From Tetragonia tetragonoides (Eukaryota; Streptophyta; Magnoliopsida; Caryophyllales; Aizoaceae): a stretch of 64,000 nt of DNA. Each line of letters opens with the position of its first letter. Position 1 is the first letter of the stretch. Of the stretch, positions 1-10,620 are shown piece after piece. A model generated the notes under the pieces. The model did not search any database and was not told the origin of the DNA. It worked only from the letters and a program-made list of their open reading frames with translations. The position numbers were made by a program, and so were the translations under genes. The stretch spans positions 33,286,501 through 33,350,500 of the forward strand of contig CM076154.1 in the NCBI GenBank assembly GCA_038025085.1, read 5' to 3'.

Positions 1-1
1 A

Positions 2-3000
2 GGAGGATTCAAAGGCGTAGTCAAAGATGCACCCAAATATGGAAGTAGCTCCTTCCGGCCACCTCCAAAGGCCCCTGCTACTGTACCTCCAAAGAAGGAT
101 GATCAAACTCCAGCTAGGGTGACTAAACCCTCACCGACAAGCCCTAATATGAGAAGATGCTTTAAATGTCAAGGCTTTGGACACATAGCTTCAGAATGTC
201 CAAATGCTAGGATAATATCTTTCGTCGAGGAAGAAACAATACATGAATTTGACGAAGAATGCCACGAAGAAGAGGATGTACAAGAAGTCCTACACGCAGA
301 TGAAGGAGAGTCATTGGTCATTCGTCGTGTGCTAAATGCTACTCCAATGCAAGAAGATGAATGGCTACGCAATAACATTTTCCATACTCGATGTACATCG
401 CATGGAAAGGTATGTGATGTTATCATTGATAGTGGTAGTTGCGAAAATGTCATTGCTTCAACAATGGTCGAGAAATTGAAGATGCCAACGAAAACTCACC
501 CTTACCCTTACAAGCTCACTTGGTTAAAGAAGGGTAATGATGTCAAGGTCAGCAAAAGGTGCCTAGTTGATTTTTCCATTGGCAATAAATACCATGACAA
601 AGTTTGGTGTGATGTCATCCCTATGGATGCTTGTCACATCCTGTTGGGACGACCATGGCAATATGATCGTCAAGCTATCCATGATGGATTCAAGAACACC
701 TACTCTTTTGAGAAGGATGGTGTTAAAATTGTCTTAGCCCCACTGAAAAGAAAGTTACCGATAAAGCCAACACAAGAAGAAAGTGACGTTTTGTCTGAAT
801 CTATGTTCGCTACGGCTTTAGAAGAATCTGAAGTTGCATGTGCCGTAGTCCTGGTTGTAGAGAATCAAGAAAATCAAGAACTTCCTGAGATAGTGAAGCC
901 ACTACTTCAAGAGTTCGAGGATGTAATACCAACAGAAATCCCCGCCGGATTACCGCCAATGCGTGATATACAACATTGTATTGATTTTGTTCCTGGTGCA
1001 GTCATCCCCCACAAAGCTGCTTATCGAATGACTCCAAAGGAACATGAAGAGTTACAACGACAAGTCACCGAGCTCATGGAAAAAGGACTAGTATGCGAAA
1101 GTGTCAGTCCCTGCGCGGATCCAGCACTTCTTGTCCCAAAAAAGGATGGTTCATGGCGCATGTGCATTGATAATCGTGCGGTAAATCGGATTACAATCAA
1201 GTACCGCTTCCCTATTCCTCGCTTGGATGACCTACTTGATCAATTGCATAATGCTGTTATCTTTTCAAAGATTGATCTACGAAGTGGGTATCATCAAATT
1301 CGGATGCGACCTGGAGACGAGTGGAAGACTTCTCAAAACAAGAGATGGATTGTATGAATGGATGGTGATGCCGTTTGGTCTTTCAAACGCTCCAAGCACT
1401 TTTATGCGATTGATAAATTTTCCAAGTTCTTCGAGAGCAGAAGTTGTATGCAAATCTCAATCGTTTGTCGTCGCATGTGTTCTTCATAATTTTGACTGAA
1501 TACCAAAATATCATCGAACACATGGAGCATCTTCAACAAATTTTCCAAGTTCTTCGAGAGCAGAAGTTGTATGCAAATCTCAAGAAATTCCATTTCTTGA
1601 CGGATAAAGTGGTTTTTCTTGGCTATATTGTCTCAAGCAATGGGATTGAGATGGATCCTAGCAAGGTGGAGGCTATCACTAATTGGCCAACCCCTCAATC
1701 AATTCATGATGTTCGCAGCTTTCATGGTCTCGCATCATTTTATCGTCGGTTTGTCAAGAACTTTAGCAGCATTGCCGCTCCTCTCACTGAGGTATTAAAG
1801 AAGGAAAAGTTCGGGTGGAACCCAAGTGCCCAACAAAGCTTTGACGCACTAAAAGAAGTAATCACACGAGCACCAATTCTTGCTTTACCAGATTTTGATA
1901 TGATTTTTGAAGTGGATTGTGATGCTTCTGGAGTTGGAATAGGCGCAGTTCTCAGCCAAGAAAATAAACCTATTGCCTTTTTCAGTGAAAAGCTCAATGA
2001 TTCGCGGCGAAAGTATTCAACTTATGAGAAAGAGTTTTATGCTATTGTTCGTGCATTGGATCATTGGAGCCACTACTTGTTAGGCAAAGAGTTTGTGCTT
2101 TACACAGATCACGAGTCCTTAAAGCATCTCAATAGTCAACAGAAGCTCCAACGTCGTCATGCTAAATGGAGTGAGTTCCTGTCACCCTTTCACTTTGTTC
2201 TCAAGCATAAGTCAGGTACTCAAAATAAGGTTGCTAATGCCTTAAGTCGACGACATGCCTTACTATCAACCCTCCAAGTCAAGGTCATTGGCTTTGAAAC
2301 TCTCAAAGATTTATATGAAGGCGATGAAGATTTTGGCAAAATCTGGGAAAAATGTTCAGAAGGCTCCCATCAACATTTTCACCGCCAAGATGGGTACTTA
2401 TTTAAAGGGAATCAATTGTGTGTACCTAAATGTTCCTTGCGGGCAATGATTTTAATTGAATGTCATTCAAGTGGTCTCGCTGGACATTTTGGTCATGATA
2501 AGACATTGGGAGTTGTCTCGGAGCACTTTTATTGGCCACATGGCACGTGATGTTGATCGACATGTGAAAAGGTGCCAGACTTGTCATATTGCGAAAGCTC
2601 GCGGGCAAAACACGGGACTTTACACACCATTGCCTGTACTAGAAGCTCCGTGGGAAGACGTAAGTATGGATTTTGTTGTTGGTTTGCCTCGAACACAAAG
2701 GAACAAAGATTCTATCATAGTCGTTGTGGATCGATTTTCAAAGATGGCTCACTTTGTACCCTGCAACAAAACCTTTGATGCCACACAAGTTGCAGATCTC
2801 TATTTTCGTGAGATTGTGCGTCTTCATGGAATTCCCAAGACCATTACTTCTGACCGAGACGTCAAGTTCATGAGTCACTTTTGGCGTACTTTGTGGCGTA
2901 AATTGGGAACTCAACTTCACTTTAGTTCCACTGCACATCCTTAGACTGATGGTCAAACAGAAGCGGTAAATCGGACTCTAGGCAACTTGCTGAGAAGTTT

Positions 3001-3544
3001 AGTGTGTAAAAATGTTCGACAATGGGATTTGACCTTATCTCAAGCAGAGTTTGCTTATAATTCTTCCGTGAGTCAAATAACTGGTCAAAGTTCTTTCAAG
3101 ATTGTGTATGGTAAGAATCCTATCACCCCTATTGATCTCACTCCCTTGCCTAGTCCTGACAAGTTTAGCAGTGATGCAGATGAAAGAGCAAAGGAAATTA
3201 AGAAGTTACATGAGAAAGTAAGACTCCAGATCACAAAGCAGAATTAGAGATACCAACAACAAGCTAACAAGTTCCGAAAGCCAGCCGCTTTCAAGGAAGG
3301 AGATTTATTCTGGATCCATTTAAGAAATGAAAGATTTCCCACAGGATCACATGGTAAGCTGAAGCCCAGAGCGGATGGTCCATTCAAAGTTTTGGTAAGG
3401 TTTGGAGAGAATGCCTACAAGATCGAACTCCAAGGTGACTACAATGTTTCTGCAACATTCAATGTCGCCGACCTATCTCCATATCTTGAGGATGACGATG
3501 AGCAAAGACTCGAGGACGAGTCTTCTCTAACAGGGGGAGCCTGA
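2..3544 (+). pseudogene. Gypsy gag-pol polyprotein, decayed
   Basis: The frame is open from base 2. A CCHC zinc knuckle (C-F-K-C-Q-G-F-G-H-I-A-S-E-C) lies at about 158-200, and an aspartic-protease motif (I-I-D-S-G-S) near 421. RT blocks lie at 1020-1320 and 1340-1420, RNase H at about 1910-2240 and integrase (zinc finger then catalytic core) at about 2450-3000. Lesions seen: a frameshift near 1333; a 46-bp duplication plus a flipped RT segment at 1415-1583; a frameshift near 2535; TAG at 2942-2944; TAG at 3245-3247. The final frame ends in a TGA at 3542-3544 that is also the first three bases of the LTR. The element cannot encode a working polyprotein as it stands. Confidence 0.9.
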
Positions 3545-3974
3545 CAACGGTAGCCCTATAGGCCGGTTCATATCCCATCGTAGAAGACCTTTTGAAAAAC
3601 ATGTTAACCGGCCAAATCTCCCAAGTCATCAAAATACGGCTAGCATTTATTAGATAGTGGAAATTTGCGTAAGAGTAAGTCTATAAATAGGCAGTATGAC
3701 TGATACTACGATCATCAAGTTTGTATTCAGAATTATCAAAACACTTTGAGTGTATCTAGCTAGGTTGAGAGTACTCCCTAACTATCCTTGGTGGTGTATC
3801 TGTATCCGAGGAATCCTTGATGGTGTATCTGTATCCAAGGTTTTGCTCTATCTTTTCCTAGTGGTGTATTTGTATCTAGGAATCGAAGAGTCTGTATCGT
3901 TGGAGTGGCCTCCCAACGTGGTGTTTTGGCCAACTATCTATCTATTTACATTACCCTATATTTATCCGGTGTCA
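3542..3974 (+). repeat. 3' LTR of the gypsy element (433 bp)
   Basis: It begins TGACA and ends TGTCA, a 5-bp terminal inverted repeat containing the canonical TG...CA. A polypurine tract (agggggag) stands just before it at about 3532-3539. A TATA-like box (tataaata) is at about 3682, and short direct repeats built on gtgtatctgtatcc lie at 3790-3880. Immediately after 3974 the sequence becomes the C-terminus of a LINE RNase H on the other strand, which fixes the right boundary. The 5' LTR is outside the window. Confidence 0.82.
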
Positions 3975-5797
3975 ATTCCCTTCACGATAAGTATGAGTGA
4001 GCTGCAACTCCCAATTCTTCTGAATAAATTCTTTGCAGTGATTAATAACCACACAATTTTGGTTAGTAGGTTCAGTGGGTAGACGTAGGAGGAGAACTGA
4101 AACCTCCGAGTCAGTTTCAAAACACACCCTTCTATATCCTTTATCCCAAGCTAGCATCAATCCATTATAGATCGCCATTAACTCAGCCCTTACTGATGTG
4201 CATTCCCCCAAATTGATGGAGAACCCAAATAAATACGCTCCATTGTCAGCTCTGGCCACACCACCACCAGCCGCCAACCCTGGATTCGCCTTGGCCGCAC
4301 CATCTGTATTTACTTTAATCCAACCCAATTCAGGAAATTTCCAGCTTATAAGTTGCTCCACTCTTTGCTTTTTTTGTTTCGTACCTTGCAACCCAAGGTC
4401 TCTCTCCATTGCAGTAGTTGCTGTTGCAATATATTGGGTTAAGAACTCATATTGGTTGGCAGGTACACGATCCCCACGCCCGAAGCTTCGATCATTTCAC
4501 CACCTCCAAATCCGCCATAAGCATGTAGCAAAGGTAGCAGGCCATGATTCGTTGAATTTGTGGTTCGAAGCAGTCAAATTAAACACTAGCAATTCAGTAG
4601 TGTTTTGTTCCTCAAACTGTAATCTGAAAGCAGGGTTAACAAACGCATCCCAGACCTGCAGAGCTTTCGGGCAATCACGAAATAAATGGTCTAGGTCCTC
4701 CACATTGTTGTCACAGCACGCACAAAAAGGTTCATTAGCTATCTTCCTCTTGAATCGATTCAAGTTCGTCATGAGCCTATCATGTAACAGTAGCCATATA
4801 AAACATCGAACTCGTTGTGACGTTCTCAGTTTCCAAGCTAGCTTCCATTTCTCATCTGGTATATCATCATTCTGTTTCCGCACAATTTGAAATGCAGATT
4901 TCGTAGTGAAGTTCCCTGATGTAGAAGGTCCCCAAGTAAAGCTGTCCATTACATGAGGATCATTACTGACCTCCAATGACGCAATCTTCAAAAGGATATG
5001 CTGGGGTAGTGCATCGCTGAACCGATCCCAAAGCCAGCCTTGATCAAAATCCCAATAGTCAAGCACTGTCTTGCTCTCATCTTCATCGGACAAGGGTCTG
5101 CAAGAGTAATTCATGAGTGGTTCAACATCCACCCATCAATGGGACCAAACTAATGTTGACTGTCCATTACCAATATTCATACGTGCACCCTCCAGTAGAA
5201 CATCCTTATTAGCTATGATGCCTCTCCACGCGTTCGAGGAGTCCGCTTTCGGTTGGAACATATCAAGATCACATCGTCCCTTGCAATATTTTGAGCGCAC
5301 CACTCTAGACCATAAACTGGAGGGTTCATTGACAAGGCGCCAACCTAACTTAGCCATGGAAGTGGCATTAGCTTGACGCATAGAGCGTATCCCCAGACCT
5401 CCAGCACTCTTGGGACGTGACACATCGCTCCACGCAACATTGTGCACTTTACGACGTTCATTATAATCACCCCACACAAATCTCCTGCAGCATTTATCAA
5501 CCTCGTCACACACTGATCGTGGGAGGTAAGCAGATTGCATAGCATAGGAGGGGATGGCATTGAGTGTGGATTGGGCTAGTGTAATTCTCCCAGCGAGCGA
5601 AAGAGTTTTCGCCTTCCAACCCGGGAGGCGCTTATACACTTTGTCTAGAATATAGCTAAAAGTGTCTCGAGTTACCCTGCCATTGATTGTAGGCATGCCT
5701 AGATATTTTCCAAGATCATCGCGCACAGGAATACTTACTACTTGCGAAATCTCTGCAGCAAGTTGATTTGGGACATTTGAGCTGCAAAAAATCAATT
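3975..5797 (-). mobile_element. L1-type LINE fragment: RT thumb, zf-RVT and RNase H
   Basis: One minus-strand frame from 5795 down to 3975 encodes, in order, the part after the RT catalytic core (K-Y-L-G-M-P, then L-P-G-W-K-A-K-T-L-S-L-A-G-R), the zf-RVT domain (about 5000-4640, with a C-A-C-C...H-L-F-R-D-C-P cluster) and a plant LINE RNase H (W-I-K-V-N-T-D-G-A at about 4310, E-T-D-S-E near 4110). The frame is broken only by two TGA stops, at 5136-5138 and 4497-4499. Endonuclease and catalytic RT are missing, so it is 5' truncated near 5797. The 3' end is cut at R-E-G-N, where the gypsy LTR joins; the rest of this LINE should lie left of the gypsy element. Confidence 0.88.
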
Positions 5798-6049
5798 AGC
5801 ATATGTGAACATTGGTATTTTTACTTTAAAAATCAAGTATGCTTTAGACTTCGTTTATGGATTTGGAACATGGAACAAATTGGGCTAAATTTAATGTTGA
5901 TACCAACGACTGGGCAGAAAATAGGACCAGAATGGATATATGTCCGCGTCGCCAGCTCAAACAGTTTTGAAAGAATTTGAAAAACCTTTTCAACTTGCTC
6001 TGTCAAATAGTGTAAACACCAAATTTTAACTCACCTCCTTTATTTTATA
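5798..6049. other. Intergenic, nothing recognised
   Basis: AT-rich sequence between the truncated LINE and the Stowaway element. An open stretch at 5768-5980 has no recognisable protein features and I do not call it a gene. Confidence 0.5.
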
Positions 6050-6906
6050 CTCCCTCCGTCTCAGAAAAACCCGAAACTTTGTTTTTTCACGGTTTTCAAG
6101 ACACCACTTTGACTGTAAATAAGTACAATTATATGAATATAAAAATTATAACAATACAATTTTTTTAAAGTACTTTTGAAAATAAACCTAACAAAAGTAT
6201 TTTCATAATATGAATATATTTTCATAAATTAATGGTCAAAGTTTGTTAAGTTTTTTTTTTTTTTTTGTTTTGAGGGGAGTAGGAAACTTTCATTAATAGA
6301 AAAGACATACGGCATCTATAATCAAAATAACCCTAGAATATACTAAATCAACAATAGCAACACAGTTTTTGCTAACAAGACAATTGACAAGGACACCTCG
6401 GTGCGACTCCCAACATGCATAGTAACCATGTGCTTCCTTTGATGTATCTTCATCTTTGACGGAAGTGGAGATCTTCACCGCGAGCAAAGCAATCATTGCC
6501 TACAAAACTCTGTTTGATACCATCGGTTGTATGTATATCCGGTCCCCAAATTCATATTGAATCTTTAAAATAGATATCGCACCATAGGCGAAAAGAGAAT
6601 CCTACAAAGAGGAAGAAATGAAAATACCAATGAACTCCACAAAGGGAGAGAAATTTATTCCACCTAAAGCGAAAAATAGTAGAAATTAGAGTCAAACTAG
6701 ATGAAGAACATCAACTACAGGCCGGGATTGACCTAAATCGGTCCTCCCGGCCTGAAACTATAATGAAAGGTGAGAAGAGGTAAAAGAGAAAAGCTAGGGT
6801 TTTGAGAGGAGAAAAAAAGCTTCAAAAGTATTTATTTTACATCCAAAGTTTGTTAAGTTTGACCTTCAAAAAGCAAAGGTTCGAATTTTTTTGAGATGGA
6901 GGAAGT
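6050..6906. mobile_element. Stowaway-like (Tc1/mariner) MITE, interrupted by a retroposon
   Basis: The left end CTCCCTCCGTCTCAGAAAAA is the classic Stowaway terminus and the right end is its imperfect inverse (ttttttgagatggaggaag, to 6906). Both ends are flanked by TA (6048-6049 and 6907-6908), the expected target duplication. Without the nested insertion at 6254-6844 and one copy of its duplicated site the element is about 250 bp, a normal Stowaway size. Confidence 0.82.
6254..6844 (-). mobile_element. Non-LTR retroposon with poly(A) tail, inserted in the Stowaway MITE
   Basis: A 17-bp direct repeat, caaagtttgttaagttt, flanks it (6237-6253 and 6845-6861). A T-run at 6251-6266 gives a poly(A) tail on the minus strand. 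The sequence before the tail (ctattaatgaaagtttcctactcc on the minus strand, about 6294-6271) resembles plant LINE 3' ends. About 590 bp long; the only open stretch (6293-6496, minus) has no recognised domain. It may be an internally deleted LINE, a long SINE or a retrotransposed transcript. The insertion event is well supported; the family is not. Confidence 0.72.
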
Positions 6907-7086
6907 ATTGTCATTTATTTTGGGCAATTTTGCTGAACTGGAGCAAAACCTAGAGCATGACACAACTATATCTTGCATTTGGGAGCATACTGGTTCCTCG
7001 TCCGAGAGCATATTGGTTCCTTGTGTCTGAGAGCATATTGGTTCCTCATCCGAGCGATTTGTACAGATTCTTTGGAGAGTGACTTT

Positions 7087-7356
7087 GGCTTTGTTTGATT
7101 CAACTTAAATTTTACTTAAATTCAGTTCAGTTCAGTTCAGTTCAGTCTACTTCAGTTCATGTGTAACTTTATCACTCTGATAACTTTTTACTCTGAAATG
7201 AATTAATGATGATAAGTATGTCATCAGAAAGATCTCAAAGCATACTTTCAAATGAGTTCAATATTGAATATGTTTGGACGAATTTTAAATGGTTATCAGT
7301 GAAGTTAAAAAAATCAATTCAGTTCATTTCACTTTAGAGGTGAATCAAACAGAGCC
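7087..7356. mobile_element. MITE with GGCT(T/C)TGTTTGATTCA terminal inverted repeats
   Basis: Left terminus GGCTTTGTTTGATTCA (7087-7102) and right terminus TGAATCAAACAGAGCC (7341-7356) are inverted repeats with one mismatch over 16 bp. The flanks on both sides are T-rich (ttt), compatible with a 3-bp target duplication as in PIF/Harbinger Tourist elements. Near the left end is a (cagtt)n run at about 7122-7145. About 270 bp, no coding capacity. Confidence 0.7.
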
Positions 7357-8143
7357 TTTTTGAAGCACGGTTTTTGTTTTTTGGGGTAGAAATTCTGCAT
7401 GATCGGAGTATTAAGTATAGACAACAGTGCAAGATAAGAGTTGTAGTCTACCTGTTTCTGTTTAATTTTTTCCACTTTGGTGGCAGTCCACCCACATATC
7501 AAACCTGCTGGAGCAGCGCGCCAAGCCTGCTATTGAAGGTCCACTTCCACATTAGCCTCCCCACAGACAACTAATATCACCATAATTTATCATGTCAATG
7601 AAGAACCTTAGGTTAAAGTAACCCCTTGTTTAATCTCTAGGACGGATAAACTAAGACATTGGGGAAAATTATTATCAAGAAGAGTTCTGTTTTTTTTATA
7701 GGAACCACATATAATTTCTACTTTAGGATCAATCAGAGGTTTTATGTCAGTTACAATGCCAATGATGTAAGGAAAAAGCTGTAACAATATACGCCTGCAG
7801 CCTGCCACTGTAATTGATGTTACCATTTGCAGCAAAACCCGACGATGCAAATTTGCAAATGTGTCCTATACTTATTTGACACTGTTAATTGCTGCTCTTA
7901 TATCAATGTAAATATTTGCAGCCAAACCCTGCTTTTCGCCAGTAGGATTTGCGTCCATTGTCCAGAAAAATCAAAAGAAACATAATGAAACTATTTCCAT
8001 AGTACACGATCAGTCATATTGGACTTACTTTGCTGCCCGCAACTCATCTTTCTCATGTCCTATATGGATGTGGCTTTGCGACAACTGCGGCTAGATACTT
8101 GTACATTTTCATGTGTAATTACTAGACATGTATAATTTTTGGC
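7357..8143. other. Intergenic, downstream of locus A
   Basis: No gene, repeat or RNA recognised. The open stretches at 7374-7574 and 7608-7850 have no protein-like features. The right part probably holds the 3' untranslated region of locus A, which is transcribed leftward and has its stop codon at 8144-8146. Confidence 0.4.
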
Positions 8144-10345
8144 TCAAAGCAATCCCTCCCCAAGGAATTTGTCGAGATCAATGCGAGGCGTTGCTCTCAA
8201 CTCAGCGAGCTTCAAGAGAAGCATCTTTTCCATTTCTTCAACTTCGACTTTGGCCTTGTGAAGTGCCATGGCCTTCTCCACAAAGGGGACCAACCAATTC
8301 ACTTTCAGACGTATGTATTGCAGGTCGGATAAGGTGGAAATCAGATAGTGAGCCTGTTGATCGGTCAAGGTATTTGCAGAGCTTCTTTGGAGAATGATGA
8401 TCATCTTTGCTAAAGAATCCAAGGCTGTAGCTATTATGTCACAACTACGAACTGAACTTTGTTCAACAATGTTGCCATATTTTGACCAAACCTTCTTTAA
8501 AACTGGAACAAACTCCGACATCACATTTACTCCGTCAAGTTTTTCCATTGAAGAATTGACTTCACAAGGCTGACAAAAAGCGAGTAAAATGTGAACAAGA
8601 GCAATGTACATATACAGTAAGGGGGGAAAAGATCATCAGCAAGAAGGAAGAGTTCCAATCAATACCTGATTTGGAGAAATAATAGACGAAATCGGATGCA
8701 AGGGAAACATGACTTCAGCTGCGTTATCTAGTTCCAGAGCTAAGTAACATGAGACACGAAAAATATAAACATAAAACCAAGAGAACAATGCCGGTTTGAG
8801 GATGGTTACAGACAATTACCTCCATTAACATTCTTAGAATCAGTTATTGTGCAAGGACCAGTTACACTTTGCTCTAGATGTTTAGCTGATAGGTTTGTGC
8901 GTCTGATTGTTCCTCTTCAATTTCATCAGAATCTCTATATAACAAACAAAGAGAGTTAAAGACTTAAAGTACTACCATGCTTTCATCTGCAACCATTTAA
9001 CCATGCTTTGGCATTATCAACATATATAACTCTATCTACCACATCATGAATTTTTTTTAGTGTGATATATATTCAGATAAGAATGAAGATAACCGAAAAC
9101 ATATACTAGAGTAGAGCGCGCTAAAATATAGTGTCACAGAACCTTCGAAACAAGAAAAAAGATAGTTGGGAGTTAAATGAGATTGAAACAGGCAAAAGTA
9201 GTCATGCATTATTCTTATTTACATATAACATGAATCTTGTAAATTGAAATTAAGTCTCTTTAGTTTTTAGGTGAATCATGAACGACCATCGTTTTAAGGA
9301 ATCATTAACAAGTCTTAAATGGAAGTAACCTTCAAAATTCATGTACTTACTCACTGGACGAATATGTATCAGGCCAAAACCATGTAGGGGGTGGCCATAG
9401 CACATCGGCAAAAGTACTAAGCGAGCAACCTAACCTACAAGGTTCAATCTCATCTCCAATAACGCATACATTAATATGTTGATTCACAGCTCTTCCTTCA
9501 AACATCATGCTGTTACCAATGAGATGGCTAGCAGATGAATCAAGACAACGTTCAGAGTAAACAACATAACCCGCTTGAGAAGTATTTAGACCCTTCAAAT
9601 CAACAACGAAACATGAAATAAAGCTTACAAAGAATACCCTACTACCAATACTTGTTACACTAGCCCATTTACGCGACACTTCATCCATCTTGTAGACCAC
9701 AAATATGATTCTACTATACCTGCTACTTGAAAACCATTGACCATGGTACCCAACGACTAAACATAGTTCCCCATTCAGTTCAACCAAGAGTTTGAGATGA
9801 CTCACATTACAACAAATCCAATCAGCTACAATAATGGTCTTAGTCACCTTCATTGCCTTGTGATCAACGACAAACACGCTTCCATAGCGGTTCAAAGCAC
9901 AAATCATTCCTTTAAACTTAATCACATCAGTAATAGAAGATACCAAACTTTGCCGCACATAACCCCATTTACCATTTTTTAGCCAAACCCCAACAAGAAA
10001 CCCTTCCCCATATAGCACCATAGCCGTACAATCATCAGAGCACATTACAACTTTATGAACACCACAAACATCTTCCCCATCACTTGCATATTTAAACCCA
10101 TAACTTTTACCAATTTCAAAGACATCAAACTCTAAGAAATCCAAGTATTTTGGGAAATTTGAAGACAAATTCTTAACAGGGTCCTTTGACAGCGGGTACG
10201 GAATTCGGAGCTTACCCGGTTTGATCTCTTCAACCGTTAGTACCCAACCACATCCACTAGAGTACTCATCAGTTGAAGCGATTCTCGGATGGACGAGAAA
10301 TACCGAACGAGCGAAGAGAATAAGAGCACGTTGGGATTCCACCAT
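8144..10345 (-). CDS. Locus A: DUF295 (KIB-type) protein without F-box, plus C-terminal helical exons
   Basis: The main exon, 10345-9347, encodes a DUF295 beta-propeller-like domain. It ends with L-W-P-P-P-T-W-F-W, as in loci B and C (F-S-D-A-L-W-P-P-P-Q/L-W). The F-box present in B and C is absent; a 49-bp tandem array lies where it would be. A splice donor (gtaagt) overlaps the apparent stop. Further minus exons have good GT/AG signals: about 8934-8820, 8739-8666 and 8569-8144. The last encodes a helical domain with S-K-Y-G-N-I-V and L-S-D-L-Q-Y-I-R-L-K-V-N-W-L-V-P. Exons 3 and 4 join in frame (N-G-A-L-E-L then P-N-Q-P-C-E-V), but the link through exon 2 does not, so a lesion or a different splice form is likely. 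Family knowledge: F-box/DUF295 proteins act in SCF ubiquitin ligases; without an F-box this copy probably could not. Confidence 0.6.
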
Positions 10346-10620
10346 TTGATTTGAATACCTTGAATTCGATTTAAGAATTTGAAATTTTGCAATTCAAATA
10401 CAAATTCATTGTTTGGGAAAACCAAAAATTTCAATTCCAAAATTTGAAATATGAATTTCTTGTTTGGGAAAACAAGGAATTTCAATTCAAAAATTTGAAA
10501 TGAATTTCTTGTTTGGCAAAACAAGGAATTTCAATTCAAAAATTTGAAATGAATTTCTTGTTTGGCAAAACAAGGAATTTCAATTCTACAATTTGAATTC
10601 CAACTATTGTTTGGCAAATC
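10346..10620. repeat. 49-bp tandem array upstream of locus A
   Basis: The phrase gaatttcttgtttgg recurs at 10453, 10502 and 10551, a period of 49 bp, with more diverged units on both sides. Units are rich in aaacaaggaatttcaattc and are partly self-complementary. The motif looks like a MITE terminus that was amplified. It abuts the start codon of locus A. Confidence 0.75.

Larger units (their letters stand above)
1..3974 (+). mobile_element. Ty3/gypsy LTR retrotransposon (CRM-like chromovirus), 5' end outside window
   Basis: This is the 3' part of a plant gypsy element: end of gag, protease, reverse transcriptase, RNase H, integrase and 3' LTR, in that gypsy order. The window opens inside gag. 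The integrase tail lacks a visible chromodomain and runs to an F-N-V-A-D-L-S-P-Y stretch close to the LTR, which resembles the CRM lineage; the lineage call is an inference. The element sits inside a LINE: its LTR ends at 3974 and the LINE reading frame starts in the next base. If the LTR boundaries are right, the 5-bp target duplication should be attcc (3975-3979), with its partner left of the window. Confidence 0.9.
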
